Of a DNA stretch of 23,962 bases, positions 14,300 through 19,339 are shown one piece after another. Origin of the DNA: a virus; the IMG/VR virus record IMGVR_UViG_3300032116_001300, positions 1 to 23,962 of that record. The stretch is one strand, 5' to 3'. Below the pieces are notes generated by a model that was not told the DNA's origin, did no database searches, and saw only the letters and a program-made list of their open reading frames with translations. Each line of letters starts with the position of its first letter. Positions within the stretch are counted from its first letter, which is position 1. The translations under genes were made by a program, and so were the position numbers.

Positions 14300-14899
14300 A
14301 TGAAAAAAGAATTGGACGAAGCACTAGTAGCAAAGTACCCAAAGATTTTTAAGTATCGTCATGCCCCAATGACACACACCGCTATGTGTTGGGGTTTTGA
14401 TTGTGGTGATGGTTGGTACAACATCATTGATGTATTGTGTTCAAACATTCAACATCACGTGGATCAAAGACGTAAAGAACGTGCAAGAGTATTGAAATTC
14501 AATCGTGCGTTGAAACGTGCATTGGCTGGAGACACACGCCCACTTCAAATGAATTTTACATTTGGTAATAAAACAGAACCAGATGAATGGGCGATTGAAC
14601 ATTCTAGCAAAGCAATTGTAAAAGGAGAGTTCAGAGAAGTTCCTCCACATATGCCACACATCACAGCAAGTCAAGTGAAAGAAAAGTTTGGCGGATTGCG
14701 ATTCTATACAAATGGTTTTACAGATACAATTGATGGAATGATTCGTATGGCTGAGTCCATGTCATATCGTACATGTGAAGTGTGTGGTAGTCCTGGTCGT
14801 TCAAATAACTACGGATGGATTTCAACATTGTGCGATACCCATCGATTAGAACGAGGTGAGAAATTGCCGCAAAACGAGGAACTAGAGTCCGAAGATTGA
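14300..14899 (+). CDS. phage zinc-ribbon-like protein of unknown function
   Basis: A 199-aa protein. The C-terminal part has KEKFGGLRFYTNGFTDTIDG, MIRMAESMSYRTCEVCGSPG and STLCDTHR: a CxxC pair plus a later Cys/His pair, which probably bind one zinc. The N-terminal part has AMCWGFDCGDGWYNIIDVLCSNIQ with further cysteines. The 'GGLRFY...GMI-x-MAE-x-MS-x-x-TCE-x-CG-x-PG' pattern recurs in an unnamed family of phages and prophages. GAGAG serves as ribosome-binding site. Last gene before the intrinsic terminator at 14927-14948. Confidence 0.7.
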   Translation: MKKELDEALVAKYPKIFKYRHAPMTHTAMCWGFDCGDGWYNIIDVLCSNIQHHVDQRRKERARVLKFNRALKRALAGDTRPLQMNFTFGNKTEPDEWAIEHSSKAIVKGEFREVPPHMPHITASQVKEKFGGLRFYTNGFTDTIDGMIRMAESMSYRTCEVCGSPGRSNNYGWISTLCDTHRLERGEKLPQNEELESED

Positions 14900-14926
14900 A
14901 TACCGAAGTACTAATACCCCTTTTCG

Positions 14927-14948
14927 AGCCGTTTTAGACGGCTTTTTT
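14927..14948 (+). terminator. intrinsic terminator after the RNase H operon
   Basis: Perfect 6-bp stem AGCCGT (14927-14932) / ACGGCT (14938-14943), loop TTTAG, followed by a run of six T. Confidence 0.9.
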
Positions 14949-14967
14949 GTTGTTTTCCAGCAACAAA
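14946..14967. repeat. inverted repeat TTTGTTG / CAACAAA, copy 2
   Basis: TTTGTTG at 14946-14952, loop TTTTCCAG, CAACAAA at 14961-14967. Same sequence as 9539-9560 except one loop base. It overlaps the T-run of the terminator and precedes the next promoter. Confidence 0.7.
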
Positions 14968-15009
14968 AGCCAAAATAGTTGTTGACGTACCTACCGAACC
15001 GTGTATAAT
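14959..15009 (+). promoter_or_regulatory. sigma70 promoter with shared inverted repeat (copy 1 of 4)
   Basis: TTGACG at 14982-14987 and TATAAT at 15004-15009, 16-nt spacer. The 15-nt block AAAATAGTTGTTGAC is at 14972-14986. Inverted repeat AGCAAC (14959-14964) / GTTGTT (14978-14983), 13-nt gap, overlapping the -35 box. In the other three copies the left arm is AACAAC. The -10 side (CCGAACCGTGTATAAT) is identical to the copy at 16506-16533. Confidence 0.8.
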
Positions 15010-15045
15010 AGATTCTGTAGTGAGTAAGATTAATAGGAGATTTAG

Positions 15046-15126
15046 ATGCTTACAGTTTTGATGATTTTTACAGTAATAGTTTTGTTCGGTGCCGCTGTTA
15101 GTGGTTCTGTTACGACCCTCGGCTGA
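15046..15126 (+). CDS. 26-aa hydrophobic membrane peptide
   Basis: ATG 15046 is preceded by AGGAG at the right distance and by its own promoter. The peptide (starts MLTVLMIFTVIVLFGAAVSG) is a single transmembrane helix with a short polar end. It is the first gene after the terminator. A length of 26 residues is at the limit of detection, but promoter, ribosome-binding site and hydrophobic composition agree. Could be a membrane regulator or a leader for the next gene. Confidence 0.6.
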   Translation: MLTVLMIFTVIVLFGAAVSGSVTTLG

Positions 15127-15149
15127 TTTTAATTTTTAAGGAAAAGAAA

Positions 15150-15482
15150 ATGATTGACGGATTTAACGAATACCTCGAATGCATCAAAGCTGACTATGTT
15201 AAATGGCATGGTGACAATCCTTCTGAAATTCAAAAAGCAATGGCACAAGAATTTTGCGATTCCTTGTCCTATGAAGTTGGTCGTAGTTATATCAAAGTAA
15301 TTACTGGTCGTGCTGGTAGCGGTCGTTCCGTGCATTCGTTTGTTTGTCTCCGTGACATGGGCAAATTCACCAAAGGCGACATTTTGAAAGCGGCTGGTTG
15401 GTCGGCTCCTGCAAAGAATTTTGCCCGTGGTAACACGATGGCACGGACTTTCCAGAACGTTCGTTGGATGGGGGCAATGTGA
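15150..15482 (+). CDS. conserved phage hypothetical protein (110 aa)
   Basis: A 110-aa protein. The C-terminal half (SVHSFVCLRDMGKFTKGDILK, then AAGWSAPAKNFARGN) belongs to a recurring unnamed phage family: 'F-x-x-GDILK-x-A-x-W-x-x-PA-x-N-x-ARGN-(n)-V-x-W-x-GA'. The N-terminal helix contains YLECIKADYVKWHGDN. No membrane segment. AAGGA ribosome-binding site. Its stop overlaps a 6-bp hairpin (15481-15496). Function unknown. Confidence 0.75.
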   Translation: MIDGFNEYLECIKADYVKWHGDNPSEIQKAMAQEFCDSLSYEVGRSYIKVITGRAGSGRSVHSFVCLRDMGKFTKGDILKAAGWSAPAKNFARGNTMARTFQNVRWMGAM

Positions 15483-15496
15483 ATACCAAAGTATTC
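15481..15496 (+). other. hairpin at the end of the 110-aa gene
   Basis: GAATAC (15481-15486), loop CAAA, GTATTC (15491-15496), starting inside the TGA stop. No T-run follows directly, so it is not a standard terminator; it may stabilise the 3' end. A related sequence (GAATACCGAAGTA) follows the stop of the zinc-ribbon gene at 14898. Confidence 0.5.
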
Positions 15497-15507
15497 AGTT
15501 GCAAAAA

Positions 15508-15558
15508 AACAACAGAATCGAAAATAGTTGTTGACAAGTGTGCCCATTGTGGTATACT
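15508..15558 (+). promoter_or_regulatory. sigma70 promoter with shared inverted repeat (copy 2 of 4)
   Basis: TTGACA at 15531-15536 and TATACT at 15553-15558, 16-nt spacer. AACAAC (15508-15513) / GTTGTT (15527-15532), 13-nt gap. AAAATAGTTGTTGAC at 15521-15535. Confidence 0.85.
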
Positions 15559-15595
15559 AGAGTCTAGAGATTGAGAAAAGAAAAGGAAATTTGAA

Positions 15596-15865
15596 ATGCG
15601 TACAAAAACTTACATTCAGGGCTTCAAGAATTCACAAAAAATTCGTGTGATGTTTGACGGAATTGGTGTCTACACCACCGTTGCTGGTGTGTCAAGTGTG
15701 TTTGCTACATACACCCATTCACAAGCGGCTAATGATGCTTTGCTCCGTTTGTCTTACATGCGTTACATGGCACAAAAAGATGGTGCGTTAGTTCCGACTG
15801 GTGTTGGCATGACAAGTTACAATACCTCGCAAGTTGGTACGCAAGTTCAAGTTGATTTGATTTAA
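15596..15865 (+). CDS. phage hypothetical protein (89 aa)
   Basis: An 89-aa soluble protein rich in Thr, Val, Ala and Gln (IRVMFDGIGVYTTVAGVSSV). Likely a small alpha/beta domain with a helical segment ANDALLRLSYMRYMAQK. First gene of a run of six small genes behind the repeat-bearing promoter; AAGGAAA ribosome-binding site. No family recognised. Confidence 0.65.
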   Translation: MRTKTYIQGFKNSQKIRVMFDGIGVYTTVAGVSSVFATYTHSQAANDALLRLSYMRYMAQKDGALVPTGVGMTSYNTSQVGTQVQVDLI

Positions 15866-15874
15866 GGAAATAAA

Positions 15875-16111
15875 ATGACTACATTATCACATGATATCTC
15901 TTACGGAATGTTTAGCGAAGTTGGCAACTTAGCCGTTCACGGTGTTGTTGTTGCCGCAGTAACAATGAACCTAACATGGCCAGAAACTTACAAGTGTCTC
16001 AACATGTTAGCCAAAAATGATTACAACAAATTTGGTGAAGCGATGGACACCACAGTTCGTGAGTGTGTCTACAATACTTGTGGTTTTACTTCTGACTTTT
16101 ATGGTGCTTAA
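15875..16111 (+). CDS. phage hypothetical protein (78 aa)
   Basis: A 78-aa protein (MTTLSHDISYGMFSEVGNLA) with a hydrophobic stretch VVVAAVTM too short to be a clear membrane helix, and two Cys near the end. AAGGAAATAAA leader, almost the same as for the gene at 16302, so these small genes share a standard translation start. Function unknown. Confidence 0.65.
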   Translation: MTTLSHDISYGMFSEVGNLAVHGVVVAAVTMNLTWPETYKCLNMLAKNDYNKFGEAMDTTVRECVYNTCGFTSDFYGA

Positions 16112-16112
16112 T

Positions 16113-16292
16113 ATGATTACATACAAATTTTATGTTGGTAAAGATGTTTATGAATTCGCCGCAGAGTCTAAACTGAATGCGATGGAAATGTGTAATCGTC
16201 AAGTGATTGATAAGTTGGATTTGCATCCTATGGCTTGGGCTGATGCTGGCCAGAATGCATTTTCGTATCAGTCTGGCAACTTTTTTGATTAA
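16113..16292 (+). CDS. phage hypothetical protein (59 aa)
   Basis: A 59-aa protein: ITYKFYVGKDVYEFAAESKL then AMEMCNRQVI and FSYQSGNFF. ATG 16113 is 1 nt after the previous stop (TAATATG), typical of translational re-initiation. The frame is also open upstream, but that part overlaps the previous gene completely and looks non-coding. Function unknown. Confidence 0.65.
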   Translation: MITYKFYVGKDVYEFAAESKLNAMEMCNRQVIDKLDLHPMAWADAGQNAFSYQSGNFFD

Positions 16293-16301
16293 GGAAATAA
16301 A

Positions 16302-16484
16302 ATGAAAATCGAAACAGCAATTGGTATTCTGAATAAAGAACGTGAATTTTTAGGTTTGGGTTTCTTGGAGTTATTGCAAGATATCCAACATGAAGGTAAG
16401 ATGGTTTACTCTGAAAAGACTATGGAAGCATTTGAACGGTTCATGGTTGATGGTCGCAAGATGTTTGCACCTGTTGCAGAATAA
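16302..16484 (+). CDS. phage hypothetical protein (60 aa)
   Basis: A 60-aa helical protein (MKIETAIGILNKEREFLGLG, then FERFMVDGRKMFAPVAE). AAGGAAATAAA leader. The left arm of the next promoter's inverted repeat overlaps its stop codon. Function unknown. Confidence 0.65.
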   Translation: MKIETAIGILNKEREFLGLGFLELLQDIQHEGKMVYSEKTMEAFERFMVDGRKMFAPVAE

Positions 16485-16533
16485 CAACAGTAACGAAAAT
16501 AGTTGTTGACTTACCCTCCGAACCGTGTATAAT
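16483..16533 (+). promoter_or_regulatory. sigma70 promoter with shared inverted repeat (copy 3 of 4)
   Basis: TTGACT at 16506-16511 and TATAAT at 16528-16533, 16-nt spacer. AACAAC (16483-16488) / GTTGTT (16502-16507), 13-nt gap. AAAATAGTTGTTGAC at 16496-16510. Confidence 0.85.
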
Positions 16534-16564
16534 TAATTCTGTTGAGTTGATAAAGGACATTGAA

Positions 16565-16819
16565 ATGAGAACAGCAAGCGAACAAACCCTCTGGGAAATC
16601 CAAGCATACGGTGCTAAGAAATCCGAAATTCTTGAGTCTGTACAAGATTCAATTAGTTTCCAACTTTCTGGTCCTGGTATGGTGATTGCAAGTTACCTTT
16701 CTGATGCACAGGAAGTGATGGAACACGGTAGTGAACGTGCGTTGAATGATGCAAGGCAATATATTAATATTGCAAAAATGTTGATGATGGAATTTGAATT
16801 AGGTTTTAAGGAAAGATAA
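16565..16819 (+). CDS. phage hypothetical protein (84 aa)
   Basis: An 84-aa helical protein (MRTASEQTLWEIQAYGAKKS, SYLSDAQEVMEHG, ARQYINIAKMLM). ATG 16565 has AAAGGA upstream; the longer frame from TTG 16547 would start inside the leader. Related in style to small phage proteins that accompany tRNA and MazG regions; function unknown. Confidence 0.65.
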   Translation: MRTASEQTLWEIQAYGAKKSEILESVQDSISFQLSGPGMVIASYLSDAQEVMEHGSERALNDARQYINIAKMLMMEFELGFKER

Positions 16820-16820
16820 T

Positions 16821-17015
16821 ATGACTAATTTTGTTACTGTTGCGGATATGATTACCGCTTTGTCTGCCTTGCCGGCTGATGCCCGCTTGGTTGTGACACA
16901 GACTGGTTACTACTGTTATGATGATTTTGCCGATTGTTTTATGCCACGACCTGCTGGCGATGACAACGATGGTACCCCATTGTTTGCAGTAGGACATTCT
17001 CACCAAAGTTATTAA
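16821..17015 (+). CDS. phage hypothetical protein (64 aa)
   Basis: A 64-aa protein (MTNFVTVADMITALSALPAD; then ARLVVTQTGYYCYDDF; ends PLFAVGHSHQSY). One nt after the preceding stop with AAGGAAAG as ribosome-binding site. The helix-strand-tail layout, 'h-x-x-L-x-x-LP-x-D-x-x-h-V-V', is common in small phage proteins with no assigned role. Confidence 0.65.
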   Translation: MTNFVTVADMITALSALPADARLVVTQTGYYCYDDFADCFMPRPAGDDNDGTPLFAVGHSHQSY

Positions 17016-17027
17016 AGGAATAAATAT

Positions 17028-17372
17028 ATGATGATAGTTATCCGCACTCAGTACCACGAAAATTATGGCGCACATGATTGGGATGGTGTGGGTGAGTGTC
17101 CTCAGTATTGGAAAGCCAAAGGCGGTTCAGAGTATAAGATACTTGACGTTCCGCTTAACATAGATTACAATGAGTTTGTGAAGTTCACATTGACTGGCAT
17201 TGAAACGAATACGGATTATTCTAGCGAGTACATGGTCGATTGGTCTATGGAAAGTGATGACTACCTTTCATGGTTTGAGAGGTCTCAGTTACAGTTTGAT
17301 GGTGCTATCACTAGCAAAGAACCCACAATGACGTATCAACAAGTTTTGGATAAGCAAAAGGAACTAGCATGA
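17028..17372 (+). CDS. conserved phage hypothetical protein (114 aa)
   Basis: A 114-aa acidic, Trp/Tyr-rich protein. Its N-terminal motif, TQYHENYGAHDWDGVGECPQ then YWKAKGGSEY, recurs in an unnamed family of large phages. No catalytic motif. AAAGGA precedes ATG 17028; the end overlaps the next gene as ATGA. Function unknown. Confidence 0.75.
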   Translation: MMIVIRTQYHENYGAHDWDGVGECPQYWKAKGGSEYKILDVPLNIDYNEFVKFTLTGIETNTDYSSEYMVDWSMESDDYLSWFERSQLQFDGAITSKEPTMTYQQVLDKQKELA

Positions 17373-17605
17373 GTAAGATGAGCGAGTTGGCTATGGAGAT
17401 TGAAGAGTTGTATCTTCAAGGATACAATGAATTCACGATTGCAACAATGCTTAATATACCAGTAGAATTGGTTGACAATTTTGTTGCAAGTTTTATGGAT
17501 GCAGAGTATAATGAAAGCATGGACGGAGATTTTGATTCCGCTATGGCTTCAGCAGGATATGGAACCGATGAGGATTATGGAAGTTATGGAGAGCCTGAAT
17601 TTTAA
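17369..17605 (+). CDS. small helix-turn-helix-like protein with acidic tail
   Basis: A 78-aa protein. Residues about 12-38 (EELYLQGYNEFTIATMLNIP then VELVDNFV) have the helix-turn-helix spacing 'h-x-G-x-x-x-x-x-I-A-x-x-L-x-I-P-x-x-x-V'. The remainder (DAEYNESMDGDFDSAMAS and onwards) is acidic and probably disordered. Similar small proteins are common in T4-like phages. A DNA-binding or transcription role is plausible but unproven. ATGA overlap with the gene before. Confidence 0.65.
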   Translation: MSKMSELAMEIEELYLQGYNEFTIATMLNIPVELVDNFVASFMDAEYNESMDGDFDSAMASAGYGTDEDYGSYGEPEF

Positions 17606-17729
17606 ATTGTCGAAAACAAAACCACGTAACATGGTAGCGAAGGACTTGCGTAGCCCTAAGTATCGTATGCGTGTGGTTGAAGACAAGCGTAAGAGAGAAC
17701 CAAAGCATAAGGAACAATATGTATATTGA
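17586..17729 (+). CDS. 47-aa basic phage protein
   Basis: A 47-aa basic protein containing KPRNMVAKDLRSPKYRMRVV followed by EDKRKREPKHK. This resembles a recurring family of tiny phage proteins with the core 'RNPVAK-x-LR-x-P-x-h-x-x-x-VV-x-x-K'. ATG 17586 overlaps the previous gene by 20 nt; an alternative start is ATG 17628 (MVAKDL). The next gene's start overlaps its end by 11 nt. Possibly nucleic-acid binding. Confidence 0.65.
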   Translation: MESLNFKLSKTKPRNMVAKDLRSPKYRMRVVEDKRKREPKHKEQYVY

Positions 17730-18021
17730 TGGTATGGGTCCACGACAATCGATGGCTGTTGAAATTTTAGATACAGTTCGATTTGGTGGTCTTGATAAGA
17801 TCAAAGGTGCTAATGGTTATGCCAAGAAAAAACTTGACAACGGTGATGCTTATGTGATACCGTTTGGACTCAGTAAAAATATTTTTGGTGCTGTGGTAAT
17901 TTCTGCTCCAAAAAGGCTATATATTACATACAGATTGAATAGTAAAGAAAAGACTGTGCGAATGACTAACGCATGGGAAGTGAAACGATTCTTGGTGAAG
18001 CAATTCATTCAGAATATGTAA
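17719..18021 (+). CDS. phage hypothetical protein (100 aa)
   Basis: A 100-aa protein (MYIDGMGPRQSMAVEILDTV; KKKLDNGDAYVIPFG; RLYITYRLNSKEKTVRMTN; EVKRFLVKQFIQNM). ATG 17719 is preceded by AAGGAA at the right spacing; the frame upstream from GTG 17671 lies in the previous gene. A beta-rich fold with a C-terminal helix; no family recognised. Last gene before the GC-rich RNA-like region. Confidence 0.65.
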   Translation: MYIDGMGPRQSMAVEILDTVRFGGLDKIKGANGYAKKKLDNGDAYVIPFGLSKNIFGAVVISAPKRLYITYRLNSKEKTVRMTNAWEVKRFLVKQFIQNM

Positions 18022-18165
18022 AGAACGTTCCGGGTTAGTCTCTGGATACTGTGACCCACAGGATGAGAAGTAGTGTGACAGCTACGGGTGGTAGTCTTTA
18101 AACCGAAAGGCCGCTGGCAATGCGAGAACGGAATCTGTCGGGGAGCGGGTGGAAGGAACGTGTGA
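18022..18165 (+). ncRNA. GC-rich structured RNA candidate of unknown class
   Basis: No reading frame of useful length. G+C is clearly higher than in the genes around it and the plus strand is G-rich. A 7-bp closing stem pairs ACGTTCC (18025-18031) with GGAACGT (18155-18161). Inside, GGGT/ACCC (18032-18035 / 18054-18057) encloses AGT/ACT; GTAG (18070-18073) pairs with CTAC (18082-18085); GTCTTT (18094-18099) pairs with AAAGGC (18106-18111) allowing G-U. This resembles a multibranched RNA domain. It matches no RNA class I can name: no RNase P, tmRNA, group I intron core or hammerhead motif is visible. The 85 nt up to the MazG gene add a TATGA/TCATA hairpin around 18170-18184. Confidence 0.5.
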
Positions 18166-18250
18166 TGGGTATGATAGCGTCATATCTTGATGTTCTATAA
18201 TTACCGCCGAGATTCGCAGAGCATTTTATGTATTGAGAAAAGGTTAGATA

Positions 18251-18532
18251 ATGAATAGTGTTGAAAAAGAAGTTTTACTCATTGCACAAGAAGAATGTGC
18301 CGAAGTGACACAGGCAATCAGTAAAGTTTTTAGATTTGGTTTAGATGGTGAACACAATGGTGCATCTAATCGTGAACGATTGACAGAAGAAGTTGGTGAT
18401 TTATTTTGTATGATTCAGTTGATGATTGAAACAGGTATCATTAGCATTGATGAAGTAGATAGAGCATCCGCAAACAAGAAAGCAAAACTCCAGAAATGGT
18501 CTAATATTTTTAACGAAGAAACAGTAAACTAA
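18251..18532 (+). CDS. MazG-like nucleoside triphosphate pyrophosphohydrolase
   Basis: A 93-aa single-domain all-alpha NTP pyrophosphatase. Metal-binding motifs: QEECAEV (Glu14, Glu15, Glu18) and TEEVGDLFCM (Glu47, Asp50), the EExxE...ExxD signature of MazG/dUTPase-2 folds. Such enzymes hydrolyse (d)NTPs to monophosphates; phage versions have been proposed to remove modified nucleotides or tune the nucleotide pool, and a role with ppGpp has been suggested but is disputed. It stands alone between two RNA-like elements and just before the tRNA array. GAAAAGG ribosome-binding region. No clear promoter directly upstream. Confidence 0.85.
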   Translation: MNSVEKEVLLIAQEECAEVTQAISKVFRFGLDGEHNGASNRERLTEEVGDLFCMIQLMIETGIISIDEVDRASANKKAKLQKWSNIFNEETVN

Positions 18533-18576
18533 AATGAATTTAATATCGAAACTCTCAACAAGAAATTATATGCCGA

Positions 18577-18716
18577 TTACGTGGCAGAGTATTTCTCGCT
18601 CAGAGAAATCCGATTGCCACGCACCAGTGATGGGGGCTTGTTATACCTGAGGACCATAAGTCCAAAGAGAATACAAAGACAAGCCCCCTAGAGACTGAAA
18701 ACTCTAGGGGGTTTTT
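18577..18716 (+). ncRNA. bistable RNA: alternative antiterminator and terminator
   Basis: Three strong stems. (1) CGTGGCA (18580-18586) / TGCCACG (18615-18621) capped by ATTTCTC (18591-18597) / GAGAAAT (18603-18609). (2) GGGGGCTTGT (18632-18641) / ACAAGCCCCC (18679-18688), perfect 10 bp, enclosing a GGAC/GTCC hairpin. (3) The terminator stem at 18684-18711. Stems 2 and 3 share the five C at 18684-18688, so they exclude each other. This is the arrangement of an attenuator or riboswitch expression platform. Downstream lies the tRNA array. It could also be a stand-alone small RNA ending at the terminator. Confidence 0.6.
18684..18716 (+). terminator. strong intrinsic terminator before the tRNA array
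   Basis: Perfect 10-bp stem CCCCCTAGAG (18684-18693) / CTCTAGGGGG (18702-18711), 8-nt loop, then five T. Separates the MazG transcript from the tRNA operon. Confidence 0.95.
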
Positions 18717-18732
18717 CTTTGTGTTGTATGAA

Positions 18733-18783
18733 AACAACATCTATGAAAATAGTTGTTGACAGTCTTTCCGATTGTGTTATACT
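18733..18783 (+). promoter_or_regulatory. tRNA-array promoter with shared inverted repeat (copy 4 of 4)
   Basis: TTGACA at 18756-18761 and TATACT at 18778-18783, 16-nt spacer. AACAAC (18733-18738) / GTTGTT (18752-18757), 13-nt gap. AAAATAGTTGTTGAC at 18746-18760. Start near 18790. Confidence 0.88.
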
Positions 18784-18789
18784 TCATAT

Positions 18790-18832
18790 GTTGAGTCGAT
18801 AGAGGTTCAACAAAACGTTCTTTAACAATTTG
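18790..18832 (+). promoter_or_regulatory. boxB/boxA-like antitermination leader of the tRNA array
   Basis: A hairpin GTTGAGTC (18790-18797) / GGTTCAAC (18804-18811, two G-U pairs) with 6-nt loop, then GTTCTTTAACAATTTG at 18817-18832. The latter shares TCTTTAACAATTT with the boxA of E. coli rRNA leaders, which binds NusB/S10 and protects untranslated RNA from Rho. Order hairpin then boxA also matches rRNA leaders. Confidence 0.75.
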
Positions 18833-18850
18833 CATCCATATTTTTTATGA

Positions 18851-18924
18851 TGGGGATTAGTGTAATGGTAGCACAACGGATTTTGATTCCGTTGGCACAA
18901 GTTCGATTCTTGTATCCCCTGCCA
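18851..18924 (+). tRNA. tRNA-Gln (TTG)
   Basis: Acceptor TGGGGAT/ATCCCCT (U1-U72 mismatch, in keeping with the weak first pair of tRNA-Gln), anticodon stem ACGGA/TCCGT, loop TTTTGAT, G73, CCA encoded. First gene of the array. Confidence 0.93.
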
Positions 18925-18927
18925 AAT

Positions 18928-19002
18928 GGTGACATAGCACAGCGGTAGTGCAATTGCTTCATACGCAATCGGTCGTTGGTTCAAATCCAACTGTCACCAC
19001 CA
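18928..19002 (+). tRNA. tRNA-Met or tRNA-Ile2 (CAT), first
   Basis: Acceptor GGTGACA/TGTCACC, A73, CCA encoded. Anticodon stem ATTGC/GCAAT with loop TTCATAC. G1-C72 is paired, so it is not an initiator. C at position 38 is unusual. With CAT, either elongator Met or a lysidine-modified Ile2 reading ATA is possible; a second CAT tRNA at 20114 makes a division of roles likely. Confidence 0.9.
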
Positions 19003-19006
19003 ATTT

Positions 19007-19081
19007 GGGGGTATAACTCAACGGCTAGAGTAGCTGGCTTTTAACCAGTAAATCCGAGTTCGATTCTCGGTGCCCCTACCA
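19007..19081 (+). tRNA. tRNA-Lys (TTT)
   Basis: Acceptor GGGGGTA/TGCCCCT with G-U pairs at 1:72 and 6:67, anticodon stem GCTGG/CCAGT, loop CTTTTAA, CCA encoded. Confidence 0.93.
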
Positions 19082-19093
19082 GTTTTCTTTGGT

Positions 19094-19169
19094 GTGACCT
19101 TAGTGTTAGCGGTCAGCACCTCGGATTGTGATTCCGATAGGATGGGTTCAAATCCCATAGGTCACCCCA
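19094..19169 (+). tRNA. tRNA-His (GTG)
   Basis: Acceptor GTGACCT/AGGTCAC, C73, CCA encoded; anticodon stem TCGGA/TCCGA, loop TTGTGAT. The base before G1 is T, not the G-1 normally encoded for bacterial tRNA-His and required by HisRS (see findings). Confidence 0.9.
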
Positions 19170-19178
19170 AAGAAAATT

Positions 19179-19253
19179 GCCTTGTTAACTCAGCGGTAGA
19201 GTGTCTCCCTTACAAGGAGAAGGTCGGCGGTTCAATCCCGTCACAAGGTACCA
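19179..19253 (+). tRNA. tRNA-Val (TAC)
   Basis: Acceptor GCCTTGT/ACAAGGT (G-U at 1:72), anticodon stem TCTCC/GGAGA, loop CTTACAA, A73, CCA encoded. Confidence 0.93.
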
Positions 19254-19262
19254 ACAAGATAG

Positions 19263-19336
19263 TCCCGGATAGTTAAATGGTATAACGGTCGCTTGATAAG
19301 CGATTATCGAAAGTTCAATTCTTTCTCTGGGAACCA
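19263..19336 (+). tRNA. tRNA-Ile (GAT)
   Basis: Acceptor TCCCGGA/TCTGGGA, anticodon stem GTCGC/GCGAT, loop TTGATAA, A73, CCA encoded. Confidence 0.92.
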
Positions 19337-19339
19337 AGT

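Noticed and set aside
18022-18165. Known ribozyme or group I intron in the GC-rich gap
   Set aside because: No CTGATGA/GAAA hammerhead core, no group I P7-type sequences and no RNase P or tmRNA hallmarks; neighbouring genes are not interrupted.
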